A DNA stretch of 64,000 nucleotides from Actinocatenispora comari (GTDB taxonomy: Bacteria; Actinomycetota; Actinomycetes; Mycobacteriales; Micromonosporaceae): NCBI RefSeq assembly GCF_017312725.1, contig NZ_BOPO01000116.1, positions 34,858 through 98,857 on the forward strand. The letters are read 5' to 3'. Below are positions 48,545 through 55,814 of the stretch, piece by piece. Made by a program: the position numbers and the translations under genes. The notes under the pieces are model-generated. The model was not told where the DNA came from. It saw only the letters and a program-made list of their open reading frames with translations, and made no database searches. Every line of letters starts with the position of its first letter. The first letter of the stretch is position 1.

Positions 48545-48648
48545 CAGTCCTCCTTCGCTCCCCCGTACCCATCTTTGCCCGGTGATACGACAATCACCGA
48601 ACTACCCGGCCCCGTCAGTGACGGATCTCGCATGGCAGGATCGGGATC

Positions 48649-49416
48649 ATGGCTGACACGAACCGTCCGCTGGCCGTGGTGACCGGCGCGTCCAGCGGGA
48701 TCGGCGCCGCGAGCGCCCGCCAGCTGGCGGCCGCCGGGTACCACGTGGTCGCGGCGGCGCGCCGGGCCGACCGGATCACCGCGCTGGCCGCCGAGCTCGA
48801 CGGCACCGCCGTGACCTGCGACATCACCGACGCGACGCAGGTGGCGGCGCTCGCCGACACGGTGTCCGGGCTGCCCGGCGAGCTGCGGGTGCTGGTCAAC
48901 AACGCCGGCGGGGCGTACGGGCTGGAGCCGGTCGAGTCCGCCGACCTGGCCGACTGGGACACCATGTGGCGGGTCAACGTCGTCGGCACCCAGCGGGTCA
49001 CCGCCGCGCTGCTGCCGCAGCTGGTGGCCAGCCGGCGCGGCACCATCGTCATGATCACCTCCACCGCCGCGTACGGGGTGTACGAGGGCGGCGCCGGCTA
49101 CACCGCGGCCAAGCACGCCGAGCAGGCGGTCGCCGAGACGCTGCGGCTGGAACTCGCCGGCCGACCGGTACGGGTGGTCGAGATCGCGCCGGGCATGGTC
49201 GCCACCGAGGAGTTCTCGCTGACCCGGTTCCACGGCGACGCCGACCGCGCCGCCAAGGTGTACGACGGGGTCGCCGAACCGCTCACCGCCGACGACGTCG
49301 CCGAGTGCGTGCGCTGGTCGGTCGAGCTGCCGCAGCACGTCAACATCGACCGCCTGGTGGTGCGCCCGCTCGCGCAGGCTGCCCAGCACAAGGTGATCAA
49401 GGGCAAGATCGGCTGA
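48649..49416 (+). CDS. Short-chain dehydrogenase/reductase (YdfG-like)
   Basis: A 255-residue classical SDR. Cofactor motif VVTGASSGIGAASARQLAAAG, NNAGGAYGLEPVE, catalytic Ser in MITSTAAYG and the YxxxK pair in YTAAKHAEQAVAETL, followed by VVEIAPGMVATEEFSL. Substrate unknown; it resembles 3-hydroxy acid dehydrogenases of the YdfG type. ATG at 48649 lies 7 nt after CAGGAT, a possible -10 box of a leaderless mRNA. Divergent from mshA. Confidence 0.92.
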   Translation: MADTNRPLAVVTGASSGIGAASARQLAAAGYHVVAAARRADRITALAAELDGTAVTCDITDATQVAALADTVSGLPGELRVLVNNAGGAYGLEPVESADLADWDTMWRVNVVGTQRVTAALLPQLVASRRGTIVMITSTAAYGVYEGGAGYTAAKHAEQAVAETLRLELAGRPVRVVEIAPGMVATEEFSLTRFHGDADRAAKVYDGVAEPLTADDVAECVRWSVELPQHVNIDRLVVRPLAQAAQHKVIKGKIG

Positions 49417-49478
49417 TGACGCCCGGGTCGCGGACCGGTGGGTCGGGTACGGCCGAGCGCGCCAGCCCGGCCAAGCCC

Positions 49479-49635
49479 GTCACCCGGCGCCCGGCCGCGC
49501 GAGCCGACCCAGCGCCGGTCACGCGGTGCCCGGCCGCGCGAGCCGACCCGGCGCCCGTCACGCGGTGCCCGGCCGCGCGAACCGACCCGGCACCGGTCAC
49601 GCGGTCGGCCGGGCGGGCCGACCCGGCGAAGCTGG
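49479..49635. repeat. 39-bp tandem repeat (about 4 copies) between SDR and methyltransferase genes
   Basis: Units start at 49479, 49518, 49557 and 49596 (GTCAC followed by a conserved CCGGCCGCGCGAGCCGACC core), exactly 39 bp apart. The period equals 13 codons and the frame of the next gene stays open through the array, giving a repeat with RGARPREPT. It may be an intergenic minisatellite or an N-terminal extension of the methyltransferase. Confidence 0.85.
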
Positions 49636-49671
49636 TCGCCCGGTGCGCCGACGGTCCGCCAGGCGGCTGAC

Positions 49672-50457
49672 GTGCCGGAGCGGCCGTACGGGTCGATCAC
49701 CCGCGGCACCACCAACCCGAACCGGCTGCGCCGGGTCGACCGGTACCTCGCGCACCGGTACGGCCGGCTGCTGCGCGGCGCCGACGATCCGCTGGTGGTC
49801 GACCTCGGGTACGGCGCCTCGCCGGTCACCACGCTGGAACTCGCCGCCCGGCTGCGTACCGTGGCGCCGGCGGTGCGGGTGGTCGGGCTGGAGATCGACC
49901 CGGCCCGGGTGGCGGCGGCGGCACCGGCGGCCGACCCGCCGCGGGTCGAGTTCCGCCGCGGCGGGTTCGAGCTGGCCGGGCTGCGGCCGGTGCTGGTGCG
50001 CGCGTTGAACGTGCTCCGCCAGTACGCCGAGGGGGAGGTGCCGGCGGCCTGGGCGGCACTGCGGCGCGGGCTCGCGGCCGGCGGTGCCGCGATCGACGGT
50101 ACCTGCGACGAGCTGGGCCGACTGGCCTGCTGGGTGACGCTGACCGGCGCCGGGCCCGCGAGCCTCACCCTGGCCACTCGACTGTCCACTCTGGACAGTC
50201 CGGCGTCGTTCGCGGAACGGCTGCCGAAGGCGCTGATCCACCGCAACGTACCGGGCGAGCCCGTGCACGCCTTCCTGTCCACACTGGACACCTGCTGGCG
50301 GGACGCGGCGCCGTACGCCGACTTCGGGGTACGGCAACGGTTCGCGGCGGCGGTGACCGCCACCCGGGCGGCCGGCTGGCCGATCGAGAAGGAACCCGAC
50401 CGCTGGCGGCGCGGCGAACTCACCGTCGCGTGGCCCGCCGTCGCCCCTAGGCTGTGA
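49672..50457 (+). CDS. Class I SAM-dependent methyltransferase-like protein
   Basis: A 261-residue protein with a SAM-binding motif DPLVVDLGYGASPVTTLELAAR near residue 43, then VVGLEIDPARV and RPVLVRALNVLRQYAEGEV. Substrate unknown. I chose GTG at 49672 (VPERPYGSITRGTTNPNRLRR), where homologous-looking sequence starts; the frame stays open to 49438 through a 13-residue repeat, so a longer form cannot be ruled out. Two GTCCANNNTGGAC palindromes (50184, 50277) lie inside it. It is followed closely by the YrhK-like gene. Confidence 0.72.
   Translation: MPERPYGSITRGTTNPNRLRRVDRYLAHRYGRLLRGADDPLVVDLGYGASPVTTLELAARLRTVAPAVRVVGLEIDPARVAAAAPAADPPRVEFRRGGFELAGLRPVLVRALNVLRQYAEGEVPAAWAALRRGLAAGGAAIDGTCDELGRLACWVTLTGAGPASLTLATRLSTLDSPASFAERLPKALIHRNVPGEPVHAFLSTLDTCWRDAAPYADFGVRQRFAAAVTATRAAGWPIEKEPDRWRRGELTVAWPAVAPRL
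50448..50453 (+). promoter_or_regulatory. Candidate -10 box for the YrhK-like gene
   Basis: TAGGCT lies at the very end of the methyltransferase gene, about 60 bp before the GTG at 50515. It would give a leader with the AGAGGAG ribosome-binding site. Confidence 0.35.
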
Positions 50458-50514
50458 GGGCGTGGCCGCCGCCCGGCCACGCGGACGAGTCCCGACGCAG
50501 CAGAGGAGTCGACC

Positions 50515-50820
50515 GTGCCGCTCGACCCGAACCCCAGCCACGACCGCAAGCCGCCGCTGGTGCTGCACATCGGCCGCGAGGAACTGACCATCCGGCAGCG
50601 GTACGAGGTGGTGAGCATCCTCAACGACATCCTGGTCGGCTGCTGGTTCCTCGTCGGCAGCGTGCTGTTCTTCTACCCGGCGCACGAGCGCCTGGCGATC
50701 TCGCTGTTCGTCGTCGGCAGCATCGAGATGCTGGTCCGGCCGCTGATCCGGCTGGCCCGCCGGCTGCACCTGCAGCGGCTGCATCCACGGCTGCCCACCG
50801 AAACCGCCCGCGACTTCTGA
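50515..50820 (+). CDS. YrhK-like small membrane protein
   Basis: A 101-residue protein with two predicted membrane helices (ILNDILVGCWFLVGSVLFFY and LAISLFVVGSIEMLVRPLI), preceded by a polar segment LVLHIGREELTIRQRYEVV and followed by a basic tail RLARRLHLQRLHPR. This matches the YrhK domain, function unknown. GTG at 50515 follows AGAGGAG at good spacing. Confidence 0.8.
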   Translation: MPLDPNPSHDRKPPLVLHIGREELTIRQRYEVVSILNDILVGCWFLVGSVLFFYPAHERLAISLFVVGSIEMLVRPLIRLARRLHLQRLHPRLPTETARDF

Positions 50821-50828
50821 CCCGCCAC

Positions 50829-51013
50829 CCGGGGCTCGCTGCTCGGGGCTCGCTGCTCAGGGCGTTGCCGCTCGGGGCAGTGCTGCTCGTGACCCTGCCA
50901 CTCGGGACCCTGTCGCTCGCGCCCCTGCCGCTCGGGGCAGTGCTGCTCGGGATACTGCCGCTCGGGCCCCTGCCGCTCAGGGCAGTGCTGCTCGGGGCAG
51001 TGCCGCTCGTCGG
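50829..51013. repeat. 15-bp degenerate tandem repeat (about 12 copies)
   Basis: The segment is built of 15-bp units of the form CTGCTCGGGGCAGTG / CCGCTCGGGGCCCTG repeated about twelve times. In one plus-strand frame it would encode hydrophobic pentapeptides (PLGAV, LLGIL), on the minus strand Ser-rich ones. No start, ribosome-binding site or homology supports translation. It fills the gap between the YrhK-like gene and the convergent phosphotransferase-like gene. Confidence 0.82.
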
Positions 51014-51074
51014 TTGGTCGAGGCGAGCGCGGCGGCTCGGTGGTCGTACGACCACTGCCGAGTGTGGCAACCGT

Positions 51075-51599
51075 TCAGCCGGCCGAGGCGAGGGCGGCGG
51101 CGACGTGCCGGGCACAGGCGGCCGGGTCGGTGGCGGTCGTGTCGACGACCAGGTCGTACGACATTCCGGCATGTACCCGGAGCGCCTGGTCGGCGGCCAT
51201 CCCGGCGATCCGGTCGGCGCGGGCCGCCTCCCGGGTCGCCGCGACCACCGGATCGCACCGCACGCCCACCCACAGCACGTCGAGCCCGGCCAGCGCGGCG
51301 AGCCACCGCTGCTGTCCGGCGCCGCCGGACAGCAGCACCTCGTCGACGATCAGGTGCGCGCCGGCCGCTGCCATCGCGGCCAGGCCGGCCATCCAGGTCT
51401 CCTCCAACCGGCGGAACTCCGGGCCGACGACGATCCCGCCGTCCGGACCGAACTCGATGCCGCCGCCGGCCGCCGGCAGTGCTGCCACGAAGGTGTCCAC
51501 GCCGAAGGTCAGCCACGGCTCGGGCAACGCCGCCTGCAGCGCCCGGGCGATGCTCGACTTCCCCGAGCTGGAGCCACCGTTCAGGAAGATCACGTCCAC
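51075..51599 (-). CDS. Chloramphenicol phosphotransferase-like P-loop kinase
   Basis: A 174-residue protein with Walker A in IFLNGGSSSGKSSIARALQ, the conserved Asp in TFGVDTFVAALP (catalytic in chloramphenicol 3-O-phosphotransferase), and DLVVDTT near the end. Family members phosphorylate chloramphenicol or other small hydroxyl compounds; resistance cannot be claimed from sequence. GTG at 51599, or 51593, is the start. It is convergent with the YrhK-like gene and diverges from the esterase gene. Confidence 0.83.
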   Translation of the reverse strand: MDVIFLNGGSSSGKSSIARALQAALPEPWLTFGVDTFVAALPAAGGGIEFGPDGGIVVGPEFRRLEETWMAGLAAMAAAGAHLIVDEVLLSGGAGQQRWLAALAGLDVLWVGVRCDPVVAATREAARADRIAGMAADQALRVHAGMSYDLVVDTTATDPAACARHVAAALASAG

Positions 51600-51776
51600 G
51601 ACCGGTCACCGTAGCCGCGCCGGCCCGGCGGCACGACCGATATCCGGTGGGCGGTTGCGCGCGCGTGTTCCACGGAGCTTCGCCGCGCCGTCATCCGCGG
51701 TACACCGGTGCCGGCACACGATGTCCCTCGGTTGCCGGCGGAGGATCCTGCGCCGGCTCGTGACCAAGGAGGACAC

Positions 51777-53336
51777 GTGCGGAAGACGATGGCCGGTCTC
51801 GCCGCGGCGGTGGCCGTGCTCGGCGTCGGTACCAGCGCCTGGGCCGGCCCCGCCACCGGCCGGAGCTACCAGGTACGGGCCGGGCACACGGTGCGGGTGG
51901 CGGCGCAGGGCCAGCCCGTCCGGTACACCCAGCCGGCGCACGGCACCGTGCGCGTCGGCGCCGACGGCGAGCTGCGCTACCACGCCGACGCCGGGTTCAC
52001 CGGGACGGACAGCTTCACGTACACCGCGAGCGACGCCGTCTCGCTCTACCGGCAGCAGGTGCCGGCGCTCGCCACCATCGGCGGCGTGCCGATCAGCGGC
52101 GAGTCGTACGGGTCGTCGCTGGCACCGGTGCCCGGGCACCGCGACGAGTACTACGGGCTGACCGACCGCGGGCCGAACGTGGACGGGCCGGACGGCAGCA
52201 AGGTCGAGCCGCTGCCCGACTTCGCGCCGAGCATCGGGAAGTTCAAGCTGCGCAACGGAAAGGCGGTCCGGCTGCGCACGATCACGCTGCGCGCCGCGGA
52301 CGGTACCCCCGACAACGGCCGGGTGAACACGGTCGCCGACACCGGCGAGACCATCACCGACCTCGACGGCGACACCCTCGCCCCCTCGCCGTACGGGTAC
52401 GACCCGGAAGGGCTGGTCGCCGCGGCCGACGGCACGTTCTGGATCTCCGACGAGTACGGGCCGTTCGTCACCCACTTCGACGCCACCGGGCGGCAGCTCG
52501 GCCGGCTTTCCCCGTACGACGGGAGCCTGCCGGCGGAACTGAAGCACCGGGAGCCGAACAAGGGCATGGAGGGGCTGACCATCACCCCGGACGGGCGCAC
52601 GCTGGTCGGCATCATGCAGTCCGCGCTGCACCAGCCGGACCTCACCGAGAAGGTGAAGAACGTCGCGCTGGACCGCATCGTCACCTACGACCTGCGCACC
52701 GGCGTCAGCCACGAGTACCCGTACCTGCTGCACGATCCGGACGACACCGGCACCGCGGTCAGCGAGATCACCGCACTGTCGGCGACGAGGTTCCTGGTCG
52801 ACGAGCGGGACGGTGACGTCGAGCCCGGCGCGAACAAGAAGCTCTACCAGATCGACCTGACCGGCGCGAACGACATCGGTCCACATGCGACAGTCCCGGC
52901 TGCCCGCTACGACACCGATCTCGGCCTCACCGTCGACGGGAAGTCGCTGGAACAGCTGGCCGGCCGGCACGACACCGCCGACACCGCCGCGATCCTCGCC
53001 ACCGCCGGCATCACCCCGGTGCGCAGCACGCTGCGGCTCGACCTCGGCGCGCTGACCACCTCACTCGGCGCTGACGGTCAGTTCTTCGGCCACGACAAGG
53101 TCGAGGGCGTCGCCACCACCGACCACGGTCGCACCCTGGTCATCAGCAACGACAACGACTTCGGCATCGACGGCCTGACCACCGACACCCCGCCGTACGG
53201 GCTGCACGTCAAGTCGCTGCCCACCGGCGCCCAGGACACCGGCGAGTACCTCGCCATCGACATGTCCACAGTAGACACCGCAACCTGGACGGTCCCCACC
53301 CGTACCGTCACCGTCCGGCTCCACGTCCACCACTGA
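51777..53336 (+). CDS. Secreted esterase-like activity of phytase family protein
   Basis: A 519-residue exported protein. Signal: MAGLAAAVAVLGVGTSAWA. Residues about 30-100 form an Ig/cadherin-like domain (YTQPAHGTVRVGADGELRYH, FTGTDSFTYTASD). The remainder is the beta-propeller esterase-like phytase domain: EYYGLTDRGPNVDGPDG, YDPEGLVAAADGTFWISDEYGP, PNKGMEGLTITPDG and KVEGVATTDHGRTLVISNDNDFG. The domain was found in proteins with esterase or phytase activity; the real substrate is open. GTG at 51777 follows AAGGAGGA. Confidence 0.88.
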   Translation: MRKTMAGLAAAVAVLGVGTSAWAGPATGRSYQVRAGHTVRVAAQGQPVRYTQPAHGTVRVGADGELRYHADAGFTGTDSFTYTASDAVSLYRQQVPALATIGGVPISGESYGSSLAPVPGHRDEYYGLTDRGPNVDGPDGSKVEPLPDFAPSIGKFKLRNGKAVRLRTITLRAADGTPDNGRVNTVADTGETITDLDGDTLAPSPYGYDPEGLVAAADGTFWISDEYGPFVTHFDATGRQLGRLSPYDGSLPAELKHREPNKGMEGLTITPDGRTLVGIMQSALHQPDLTEKVKNVALDRIVTYDLRTGVSHEYPYLLHDPDDTGTAVSEITALSATRFLVDERDGDVEPGANKKLYQIDLTGANDIGPHATVPAARYDTDLGLTVDGKSLEQLAGRHDTADTAAILATAGITPVRSTLRLDLGALTTSLGADGQFFGHDKVEGVATTDHGRTLVISNDNDFGIDGLTTDTPPYGLHVKSLPTGAQDTGEYLAIDMSTVDTATWTVPTRTVTVRLHVHH

Positions 53337-53352
53337 CCACCCGCATCACTCC

Positions 53353-53383
53353 CGGCGCCCCGGCCAGCCAGGCCGGGGCGCCG
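53353..53383 (+). terminator. Terminator after the esterase-phytase gene
   Basis: CGGCGCCCCGGCC and its exact complement form a 13-bp stem with a 5-nt loop (AGCCA), starting 16 bp after the stop codon. Confidence 0.8.
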
Positions 53384-53512
53384 TTCCGGCTCACCCGCCC
53401 CACCAACGATCAGCCAGGCCGGATCACGGTTGGCTGCGGACAGTGATCGAGCCCATACGACAAACCCTGACAGGCAGCACGTTCGGTGGCCATGTTTGTC
53501 ATGTCTCGTCGT

Positions 53513-53518
53513 TAACGT
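53513..53518 (+). promoter_or_regulatory. -10 box of a probable leaderless promoter (Rpn gene)
   Basis: TAACGT lies 7 nt before the ATG at 53526 with no ribosome-binding site. The upstream region 53450-53510 is more AT-rich than its surroundings. Confidence 0.55.
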
Positions 53519-53525
53519 CACGTTC

Positions 53526-54401
53526 ATGCCCTCCGTCAAGCACGAAGCGTTGATCGAGATGTTTCACCACACCCCGTCGCTCGCCGCCGCACTGCTCGGC
53601 GACGTTCTCGGCACCAAGTTGCCCGAGTGGCACCACGCCCGACTCGACGCAGCGGAGGCCAACGAGCTCCCGCACACCGAATATCGTGCCGACGCCGTCG
53701 TGACACTCTGCGAGACCGACCAGCCCGTCCTGGCGGTCGTCGTCGAGATCCAGTTGCGGCAGGACCCGGCCAAACGGTGGAGCTGGCCGGTCTACCTGGC
53801 GACGCTCAGGGCAAGACTCAAGTGTCCTGTCGTACTGCTCGTGGTCTGCCCCGACGTCCGCGCCGCCGCCTGGTGCGGCGAGCCCATCGAGCTGGGGCAC
53901 CCCGGCTGGATGCTGCAGCCTCTGGTGGCCGGTCCCCACCAGATCCCTGTCTCACCCGATTCCGCCGATCTGGCCGTGCTGTCCAGCATCGCCCACGCCG
54001 CCGGGCCGGCCCAGCGACGAGCCCTCGATGCTGCGACCGTCGCGCTCGACACGATCGATCCCGACCTGGCAAGGCGCTACATTGACATTCTGTTCGCGGC
54101 GTTGTCCGAGACAGGCCGCCGCTACCTGGAGGAACTGATGTCCACACACACCTTCGAGTACCAGAGCGAGTACGCCCGCCGCCTCCTCGCCGAAGGCGAG
54201 GCCAGGGGCGAGGCCAAGGGCGAGGCCAAGGGCAAGGCCAGGGGCGAAGCCACCCTGCTCATCGAGGTGCTCGACGCACGGGGCTGGCACGTTCCAGACG
54301 ACATCCGGGCCCGCATCGTCGAGTGCACGGACTCAACCCAGCTCAAGCGGTGGGCGCGCAGCGCCGTCACCGCCACGTCCTTGGACGAGGTCTTCGACTG
54401 A
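53526..54401 (+). CDS. Rpn/PD-(D/E)XK-type nuclease family protein
   Basis: A 291-residue protein resembling Rpn recombination-promoting nucleases (putative transposase family). The nuclease-like core shows YRADAVVTL and AVVVEIQLRQDPAKRW, fitting the D-ExQ pattern of a PD-(D/E)XK fold, with LKCPVVLLVVCPD after it. Near residue 225 lies an EGEARGEAKGEAKGKARGEA run, a charged helical repeat typical of the family, then LLIEVLDARGWHVPDD. Codon use is slightly less GC-biased than neighbours and a repeat array follows, so lateral acquisition is possible. Biological role unknown. Confidence 0.75.
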   Translation: MPSVKHEALIEMFHHTPSLAAALLGDVLGTKLPEWHHARLDAAEANELPHTEYRADAVVTLCETDQPVLAVVVEIQLRQDPAKRWSWPVYLATLRARLKCPVVLLVVCPDVRAAAWCGEPIELGHPGWMLQPLVAGPHQIPVSPDSADLAVLSSIAHAAGPAQRRALDAATVALDTIDPDLARRYIDILFAALSETGRRYLEELMSTHTFEYQSEYARRLLAEGEARGEAKGEAKGKARGEATLLIEVLDARGWHVPDDIRARIVECTDSTQLKRWARSAVTATSLDEVFD

Positions 54402-54413
54402 GAACGACGGAGC

Positions 54414-54532
54414 ATCGAGCGGCCCCGGTCATCGAGCGGCCCCGGTCATCAAGCGGCCCCGGTCATCAAGCGGCCCCGGTCATCAAGCGGCCCCGGTCAT
54501 CGAGCGGCCCCGGTCATCGACCGGGGCCGCCC
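54414..54532. repeat. 17-bp tandem repeat (7 copies) ending in a hairpin
   Basis: Units ATCRAGCGGCCCCGGTC start at 54414, 54431, 54448, 54465, 54482, 54499 and 54516 (the last changes to ATCGACCGGGGCCGCCC). Copies 3-5 have ATCAAG, the others ATCGAG. Each of the first six carries GCGGCCCCGGTC, the left arm of the terminator at 54504-54530. Confidence 0.92.
54504..54530 (+). terminator. Terminator built on the 17-bp repeat
   Basis: GCGGCCCCGGTC (54504-54515) pairs exactly with GACCGGGGCCGC (54519-54530) around an ATC loop. It follows the Rpn gene by about 100 bp. Earlier repeat copies could compete for the single right arm. Confidence 0.75.
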
Positions 54533-54710
54533 TTCGTCATTGGGCCGCGGTGAGGGTGCTGGTGACGGCGGACCAGGCTGCCGGAGGCATCAAGCAGGGC
54601 GGGCCCGTGCTGTCGCGTACCGCCCCCACGCCGGGCAGGTTCCCGGCCACCTCAACACCGGATGAAGGAACCGGGGCGCGCCAGTTCCCACCGGTGTGCC
54701 GCTGAACGGC

Positions 54711-54744
54711 GAAGGCCCGGCGCTTCCACGAGCGCCGGGCCTTC
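54711..54744 (-). terminator. ccsB operon terminator
   Basis: GAAGGCCCGGCGCT and its exact complement form a 14-bp stem with a 6-nt loop (TCCACG), 15 bp beyond the ccsB stop on the minus strand. The rest of the gap 54533-54710 shows no gene. Confidence 0.87.
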
Positions 54745-54759
54745 GAAGCGGTACCGGGG

Positions 54760-55809
54760 TCAGCCGACGCCGGCGTAGGAGTGCAGGCCGGTGACGACGA
54801 AGTTGACGCCGAACAGGTTGACCATCATGACCGCCCAGCCGACGATCGCGATCCAGCCGGACCAGCGGCCCCGCAGGCTCGGGGTGGCGCGGGCGTGCAG
54901 GAACGCCGCGTAGACCACCCAGGCGATGAACGACCAGGTCTCCTTGGGGTCCCAGTTCCAGTAGGTGCCCCAGGCGTGCTCGGCCCAGATCGCGCCGCAC
55001 ATGATGGCGAACGTCCAGATCGGGAACGCGAGCGCGTGCAGCCGGAAGCCGAGCCGTTCGATGCTCTCCGCCGCCGGCAACCGCTCGCCGAGCGTCAACG
55101 GGAACCGCAGCGGCCGCTCCACGTAGTCGTCGCCCTCGATCCGCTGCGCCCTGGCCTCCACCGCGAGGGCGTGCTCCCGGCGCTCCTGGATCAGGTACAG
55201 CGACATGGTCACGAAGCCGACCATGAACAGCCCGGACGCCACCGTCATCGCGCTGACGTGAATGATCAGCCAGTACGAGTTGAGCGCCGGCACCAGCGGC
55301 CCCGCCGTGGCGTACAGCTTCGCGGCGTCCAGGCAGAGCAGGATCGCCACCACCAGCGACACGAACAGCCCCAGGTGCCGCACCGACGACCGCTTGTACG
55401 CGACGACCAGCCAGGCCACCGTGGCGATGAAGCACGCAGTGAGCACGTACTCGTACATGTTGCCCCACGGCACCCGGTGCGCCGCGAGCGAACGGAACAC
55501 CAGGCAGGCGGCGTGCGCGACGGCCGCGACCGTCTGCACGGCCAGGGCGATCCGGCCGATCATCGCGGCCCGGCCGGCGTCCACCGGTGGGCGGTGGCCC
55601 ACCTCGTCGTCCTCGCCGTCGGCGACCACCGGGATCTCGGTGCCGTCCGTGGCGACCAGTACCTTCGCCGCCTGCCGCGGTTTGCGCGCGGCGATGCGGG
55701 CGACCACGCCCTGCCGACCGAAGGCGTACTCGATGGCGTAGCCGACCATGGCCACGATGTAGCCGAGGACCGCCGCCACCATCAGGCCGTCGGAGATCGA
55801 GGAGTACAC
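54760..55809 (-). CDS. ccsB: Cytochrome c biogenesis protein CcsB (haem-handling, CcsA/ResC type)
   Basis: A 349-residue integral membrane protein of System II cytochrome c maturation that works with ResB to carry and attach haem outside the membrane. About eight helices; the tryptophan-rich haem-binding motif AWGTYWNWDPKETW lies near residue 283, with flanking His residues in WGNMYEYVLTAC and WLIIHVSAMTVASG regions. GTG at 55809 gives VYSSISDGLMV and lies 5 bp after the resB stop with AAAGGA upstream. Last gene of the operon. Confidence 0.94.
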   Translation of the reverse strand: MYSSISDGLMVAAVLGYIVAMVGYAIEYAFGRQGVVARIAARKPRQAAKVLVATDGTEIPVVADGEDDEVGHRPPVDAGRAAMIGRIALAVQTVAAVAHAACLVFRSLAAHRVPWGNMYEYVLTACFIATVAWLVVAYKRSSVRHLGLFVSLVVAILLCLDAAKLYATAGPLVPALNSYWLIIHVSAMTVASGLFMVGFVTMSLYLIQERREHALAVEARAQRIEGDDYVERPLRFPLTLGERLPAAESIERLGFRLHALAFPIWTFAIMCGAIWAEHAWGTYWNWDPKETWSFIAWVVYAAFLHARATPSLRGRWSGWIAIVGWAVMMVNLFGVNFVVTGLHSYAGVG

Positions 55810-55814
55810 GACCG

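Noticed and set aside
50829..51013. Pentapeptide-repeat or small membrane protein
   Set aside because: No start codon with ribosome-binding site and the A(N/D)LXX pattern is absent.
54414..54532. CRISPR-like array
   Set aside because: The repeats are 17 bp with no spacers; likewise the 15-, 20-, 31- and 39-bp arrays are head-to-tail tandem repeats without unique spacers.
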